Shown here: positions 14,019 to 17,677 of the stretch, in pieces
Layout of the letters: each line of letters opens with the position of its first letter
How positions within the stretch are numbered: the first letter of the stretch is position 1
NCBI GenBank assembly: GCA_944329545.1
Contig: CALVIK010000054.1
Coordinates: 1-17,677 of the forward strand
Direction: 5' to 3'
DNA length: 17,677 nucleotides
Origin: an uncultured Bacilli bacterium
GTDB taxonomy: Bacteria > Bacillota_I > Bacilli_A > RF39 > UBA660
The notes under the pieces: generated by a model
The model's database searches: none
What the model saw: the letters and a program-made list of their open reading frames with translations, nothing else
Told to the model about the DNA's origin: nothing
Position numbers and translations under genes: made by a program

Positions 14019-16592
14019 GTGCAGAAAATAATTTTAGTAGATGGTAATAATTTAATGTTTCGTAGCTATTATGCAACTGCTTATAATGGTAATTTTATGA
14101 ATAATAGTAATGGGTTTCCCACTAATGCTTTATTTGGCTTTACTAATATGATGAATAAAATTATTAAAGAGGAAAATCCTGAATATATTATTGTTGCTTT
14201 TGATAAAGGAAAAAATTTTAGGCATGATAAATACAAAAGCTATAAAGAAGGCCGAGTAGAAATGCCTAATGAGCTTAAAATACAATTCCCAATTGCCAAA
14301 AAAATGCTTTCAGCTATGGGAATAAAGTACTATGAAATAGATGATTTTGAAGCTGATGATATTATTGGCACCTTTAGTAAATATTGTGATCATAATGATT
14401 TTAAAGGGTTAATAGTAAGTAGTGATAAAGATTTATTACAATTAATAAACGAAGATGTTGATATAAAACTTTTAAAGCAAAAAGATTATATTCGTTATAA
14501 TTTGCGTACATTTGAAGAAGATTATGGTATAAAACCAATTAATATTATTGATTTAAAAGCTTTAATGGGAGATAGTAGCGACAATATTCCTGGTGTTAAA
14601 GGTATTGGCGAAAAAACAGCGTTAAAGCTTTTGCATGAATATAAAACCTTAGATGGTATTTATGAAAATATTGATAAAATAAAAGGTAAAATCCAAGAAA
14701 AATTAATAAACGATAAAGAAAATGCTTATATGAGCTATGATTTAGCCACAATAGTTACCGATGTTCCACTAGAAATAGAATTAGAAGATGCTAAATATTT
14801 AGGGGAAAATTTAGATGAGTTAAACAAAATATATGAAGAATTAGAATTTTATTCATTTTTGAAAAAAAAGCAAAAAATAGAAGAGAACATAGCTGTAAAA
14901 ATAATTAATAATGTAAATGATATTAAGTTAAATAATGATTGTGCTATCTACTTAGAAATATTAGGCCATAATTATCATACAGCCAAAATTTTAGGTATGG
15001 GAGTTTATAATAAAGAAGCTAGTTTCTTTATTCCCTTAAACATTTTAAAACAAAATCCTCAATTTTTAGTTGAAAACATTAAGTATACTTATGATTTAAA
15101 AAAAGTTATTGTCGCTTTAAAATATCAAAATATAGCTATTAAAAACACAGTTTTTGATGCATTTGTTTTGACAAGCTTACTAGATTACAATGTTAAAGAC
15201 GATATCGCTTATTTAGCAAATGAACTTGGGTATAATATACCATTTTACGAAAATGTATATGGCAAAGGTAAAAAGCTAGAAGAACCAGATATTAAAATAA
15301 TTGCGGAAAATGCAATTAAGAAAGCTAAATTTATTTATGAAACTAAAGACTTTTTAACCAAAAGAATAACGGAAGAAAAAATGGCTGATTTATTTACAAA
15401 AATTGAGATGCCATTAGTTCCTGTTTTAGCTGATATGGAATATACAGGGGTTTGTGTAAATGAAAGTGTTTTGGTTGATATTAGTGAAAAAATAAAATTA
15501 AAATTAGAACTTATAACAAAAGATATTTATAATTGTGCTGGCGAAGAATTTAATATCGCCTCACCATCTCAATTGTCAAAAATATTATTTGAAAAACTTA
15601 ATTTACCACATAAAAAGAAAATAACTAGTGGTTATTCAACTTCGGCTGATGTTTTAAATAAATTAAAGGATACACATCCTATTATAAATTTAATTTTAGA
15701 TTACCGTACTTTAGCGAAAACTTATAATAATTATGCAGCTGGGCTTGTAAATTATATTAAAGAAGGAAAAATTCATACAATATATACGCAAAATTATACA
15801 AGGACAGGTAGACTTTCATCAGTGGAACCAAATTTACAAAATATTCCTATCAAAGAAGGTCATGGCCGAGAAATTAGAAAAGCTTTTGTTCCAGAAAACG
15901 ATTATATTTTAAGTGCCGATTATTCACAAATAGAACTACGCATTTTAGCGCATATTGCCGATGTTCCAGCCTTAGAAAAAGCATTTAAAGAAGGTGCGGA
16001 TATTCATGCTAAAACGGCTAGTGATATTTTTCATGTTGCTAAAGAAAATGTGACTGCTAATATGCGACGAATTGCGAAAGCCGTTAATTTTGGAATAATT
16101 TATGGCATTAGTAGTTATGGTTTGGCAGAAAATTTAAATATTCATCCAAAAGAAGCCAAGGAATTTATTGATACTTACTTACATACTTATCCAGGTATTA
16201 AAGATTATATGGAAAACATTATTGAAAAAGCTAAAAATCAAGGCTATGTTCGAACTTTATTTAATCGTAAAAGAAACATTCCAGAGCTTAATAATACTGT
16301 CTATACTATTAGGCAAAGTGGTGAGCGTATGGCTTTAAATACACCAGTTCAAGGGACTAGTGCTGATATTATAAAATTAGCAATGGTCAAAGTGTTTAAT
16401 GCAATAAGCGAAGCCAATTTAAAAAGTAAAATGATTATGCAAGTACATGATGAACTCATATTTGATGTAGTTAAAGAAGAGGTAGAGAGTTTAACAAAAA
16501 TTGTTAAAGAAGTTATGGAAAATGTTTATCAATTAGAAGTTCCTTTAAAAGTCGATATAAATTATGGTGAAAATTGGTATGATGCTAAATAA
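14019..16592 (+). CDS. polA: DNA polymerase I
   Basis: An 857-aa family A polymerase for Okazaki-fragment processing and repair. GTG 14019 is taken as the start (AGGTG at 14008-14012, six bases upstream), not the GTG at 14010 that lies within the ribosome binding site. Residues 1 to about 290 form the 5'-nuclease, with LVDGNNLMFRSYYA, FEADDIIGTF and MGDSSDNIPGVKGIGEKTA. The middle domain is at the 3'-5' exonuclease position, but the expected DxE reads YLEI, so proofreading is probably lost, as in the Bacillus enzyme. The polymerase domain is intact: motif A DYSQIELR (D634), motif B RRIAKAVNFGIIYG (R683, K687), and motif C VHDE (D811, E812). It stands as a single gene. Confidence 0.97.
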   Translation: MQKIILVDGNNLMFRSYYATAYNGNFMNNSNGFPTNALFGFTNMMNKIIKEENPEYIIVAFDKGKNFRHDKYKSYKEGRVEMPNELKIQFPIAKKMLSAMGIKYYEIDDFEADDIIGTFSKYCDHNDFKGLIVSSDKDLLQLINEDVDIKLLKQKDYIRYNLRTFEEDYGIKPINIIDLKALMGDSSDNIPGVKGIGEKTALKLLHEYKTLDGIYENIDKIKGKIQEKLINDKENAYMSYDLATIVTDVPLEIELEDAKYLGENLDELNKIYEELEFYSFLKKKQKIEENIAVKIINNVNDIKLNNDCAIYLEILGHNYHTAKILGMGVYNKEASFFIPLNILKQNPQFLVENIKYTYDLKKVIVALKYQNIAIKNTVFDAFVLTSLLDYNVKDDIAYLANELGYNIPFYENVYGKGKKLEEPDIKIIAENAIKKAKFIYETKDFLTKRITEEKMADLFTKIEMPLVPVLADMEYTGVCVNESVLVDISEKIKLKLELITKDIYNCAGEEFNIASPSQLSKILFEKLNLPHKKKITSGYSTSADVLNKLKDTHPIINLILDYRTLAKTYNNYAAGLVNYIKEGKIHTIYTQNYTRTGRLSSVEPNLQNIPIKEGHGREIRKAFVPENDYILSADYSQIELRILAHIADVPALEKAFKEGADIHAKTASDIFHVAKENVTANMRRIAKAVNFGIIYGISSYGLAENLNIHPKEAKEFIDTYLHTYPGIKDYMENIIEKAKNQGYVRTLFNRKRNIPELNNTVYTIRQSGERMALNTPVQGTSADIIKLAMVKVFNAISEANLKSKMIMQVHDELIFDVVKEEVESLTKIVKEVMENVYQLEVPLKVDINYGENWYDAK

Positions 16593-16635
16593 AAATAAAA
16601 AAATGTAAATAAAATGTTAAAAATTGTCAAATCTA

Positions 16636-16644
16636 TGGTATACT
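16636..16644 (+). promoter_or_regulatory. Extended -10 promoter of the DUF975-like gene
   Basis: TGGTATACT fits TGn plus a -10. Only a weak TGTTAA (16615-16620) is at -35 distance. Transcription would begin near 16651, at the AGGAGGG ribosome binding site. Confidence 0.5.
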
Positions 16645-16667
16645 TATTATAGGAGGGAAATAGAAGA

Positions 16668-17552
16668 ATGGAAAGGATAAAATTAAAAAATCAAGCAAAA
16701 AAAGCTTTAACTGGTAAATTTACGCCATTAGTACTTAGTTTGTTAGTTTTTGTAATCATTAGTACTTTTGGTAGTCTTTTGGACTTGCTTTTGAATGTTA
16801 ATTATTTGTCTGGATTATTTTCAGCAATTGCTGCTATCTTATTTGGGATGGGCTTTATAAACTCTGTTATGAAAGTAGCTCGCGGACAGAATGTTGATGT
16901 TAACAATTTATTTAAGCATACACATTTAGGACTTAAATATTTGCTTATTGGCTTAGTAACGGCTTGTATTATTGGGCTATTACTATTATTGCTTGCTATT
17001 GCTTATAAATCATTATCAACAGTTTTAATGAATACAGCCAATATTTCTTTCTTACCATATGCTATTTTGGTAATTACCGGTTCAGTGTTATCGGTTGTAA
17101 TTTTAATGTTTATGATTTATTTAGCAGTATCATTCTCGCAGGTATATTTCATTTTAAATGATAATCCAGAGGCTAAAATTGGAGATATAATTGCTGAAAG
17201 CTTTGATATGCTTGATGGATACCGAGCTGAATATATAATGCTTTGTTTAAGTTTTGTTGGATGGATTGTTTTAGGAATCTTTACTTTAGGAATTTTATAT
17301 TTGTGGGTTGTTCCATATATGATGGTAACGCTAGCTAAATTTTATGATGAATTAAAAGAAAAATATAGCTATTCAAAAACATTAACTGACGAAGAAGTTT
17401 TATTGTTAGAAAAAGAAAATGCCTCAGCTAAAAAAACTACTGCTAAAAAAACTAGTAGTGTTAAAAAAACTAAAACAACTACTAAAACTCCTAAAAAAAC
17501 AACTACTACAAAAGCAAAGTCGGCAAAAAAAACGCCTAAGAAAACAGCGTAA
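16668..17552 (+). CDS. DUF975-like membrane protein with Lys/Thr-rich tail
   Basis: A 294-aa protein. It starts ERIKLKNQAKKAL, as DUF975 proteins do, followed by about five membrane helices (roughly residues 19-39, 45-65, 88-112, 126-155 and 188-222). The segment between helices contains SFSQVYFILNDNPE and IGDIIAESFDMLDGYRAEY, typical of the family, whose function is not known. The strong AGGAGGG site supports ATG 16668. From about A252 to the end, 43 residues carry 16 Lys and 14 Thr and no acidic residue, with KKT, TPKK and AKK units like histone H1 tails. The tail should be cytoplasmic and could bind nucleic acid or acidic lipids; this is inferred from composition only. Confidence 0.85.
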   Translation: MERIKLKNQAKKALTGKFTPLVLSLLVFVIISTFGSLLDLLLNVNYLSGLFSAIAAILFGMGFINSVMKVARGQNVDVNNLFKHTHLGLKYLLIGLVTACIIGLLLLLLAIAYKSLSTVLMNTANISFLPYAILVITGSVLSVVILMFMIYLAVSFSQVYFILNDNPEAKIGDIIAESFDMLDGYRAEYIMLCLSFVGWIVLGIFTLGILYLWVVPYMMVTLAKFYDELKEKYSYSKTLTDEEVLLLEKENASAKKTTAKKTSSVKKTKTTTKTPKKTTTTKAKSAKKTPKKTA

Positions 17553-17564
17553 AGCTGTTTTTTT
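17541..17564 (+). terminator. Intrinsic terminator at the end of the DUF975-like gene
   Basis: AAAACAGC (17541-17548) pairs with GCTGTTTT (17554-17561), loop GTAAA, with further Ts. The TAA stop lies in the loop. Confidence 0.8.
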
Positions 17565-17565
17565 G

Positions 17566-17594
17566 TTGACTAAAGAGCTGGAGTTTGTTAAAAT
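17566..17594 (+). promoter_or_regulatory. Promoter of the last, partial gene
   Basis: TTGACT (17566-17571), a 17-base spacer, then TAAAAT (17589-17594) with TG at 17586-17587. This is the best-matching promoter in the window. Confidence 0.75.
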
Positions 17595-17620
17595 ATCTAA
17601 GGCAAGTTTGGAGGTGTGAT

Positions 17621-17677
17621 ATGAACGCAATAATTATCCAAAATACTGAAGAAATCGCCAGTTTAAATGAATATGCT
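17621..17677 (+). CDS. Start of an unknown gene, cut by the window edge
   Basis: Nineteen codons (beginning MNAIIIQNTEEIASL) remain open to the right edge. A strong GGAGGTG ribosome binding site (17610-17616) and a near-consensus promoter support it. Too little is visible to name a product. Confidence 0.7.
   Translation, partial: MNAIIIQNTEEIASLNEYA

Noticed and set aside
17419..17630. Open frames in other phases over the Lys/Thr-rich tail
   Set aside because: They are shadows of the low-complexity AAA/ACT-rich coding sequence and have no ribosome binding site.

Overview
The window is about 17.7 kb of very AT-rich, gene-dense chromosome from a low-GC Gram-positive bacterium. Supporting signs are a T-box riboswitch, strong AGGAGG/AGGTGAT ribosome binding sites, TGn-extended -10 promoters, short intrinsic terminators, and a lepA/hemW neighbourhood. 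Proteins are compact (ValRS about 840 aa, PolA about 857 aa). Every complete gene ends in TAA or TAG, never TGA, while Trp is encoded by TGG, so the standard code applies. My best guess is an uncultured gut Bacilli/Erysipelotrichia/Mollicutes-related lineage (RF39-like); this rests on impression, not on a database search.

Layout. (1) 1-289: a divergent intergenic region. A gene on the minus strand starts at the left edge, and repeated TTGACATTT motifs lie in the middle. (2) 290-1089: two overlapping small genes of unknown function. The first looks like a metallopeptidase fold whose HExxH motif has become HTxxG. (3) 1140-4628: a T-box leader controls an HD-domain hydrolase translationally coupled to valyl-tRNA synthetase. 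(4) 4649-5659: two separately transcribed pilin-like paralogues; the first has a class III prepilin leader, the second has lost it. (5) 5709-9214: lepA, an unknown helical protein with an internal repeat, and hemW. (6) 9273-12579: glyA-thyA-folA-tmk, a tight operon for dTMP/dTDP synthesis and folate recycling. GlyA makes methylene-THF, ThyA spends it, DHFR regenerates THF, and Tmk phosphorylates dTMP. (7) 12681-13538: a cation diffusion facilitator. (8) 13588-13877: an intergenic locus that looks like a type I toxin-antitoxin module. (9) 14019-16592: DNA polymerase I. (10) 16668-17552: a DUF975-like membrane protein with a histone-like Lys/Thr tail, followed by the first 19 codons of another gene.

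The most notable item is region 8. A 26-residue hydrophobic peptide gene has a good ribosome binding site. An antisense promoter (TTGCAT-N17-TATATT with TGn) lies downstream on the opposite strand, and an antisense intrinsic terminator sits just after the toxin stop. The toxin mRNA leader carries perfect 10-nt complements to two separate downstream segments. Together this is the architecture of TxpA/RatA-like type I systems, but I do not recognise the peptide as a known family member.
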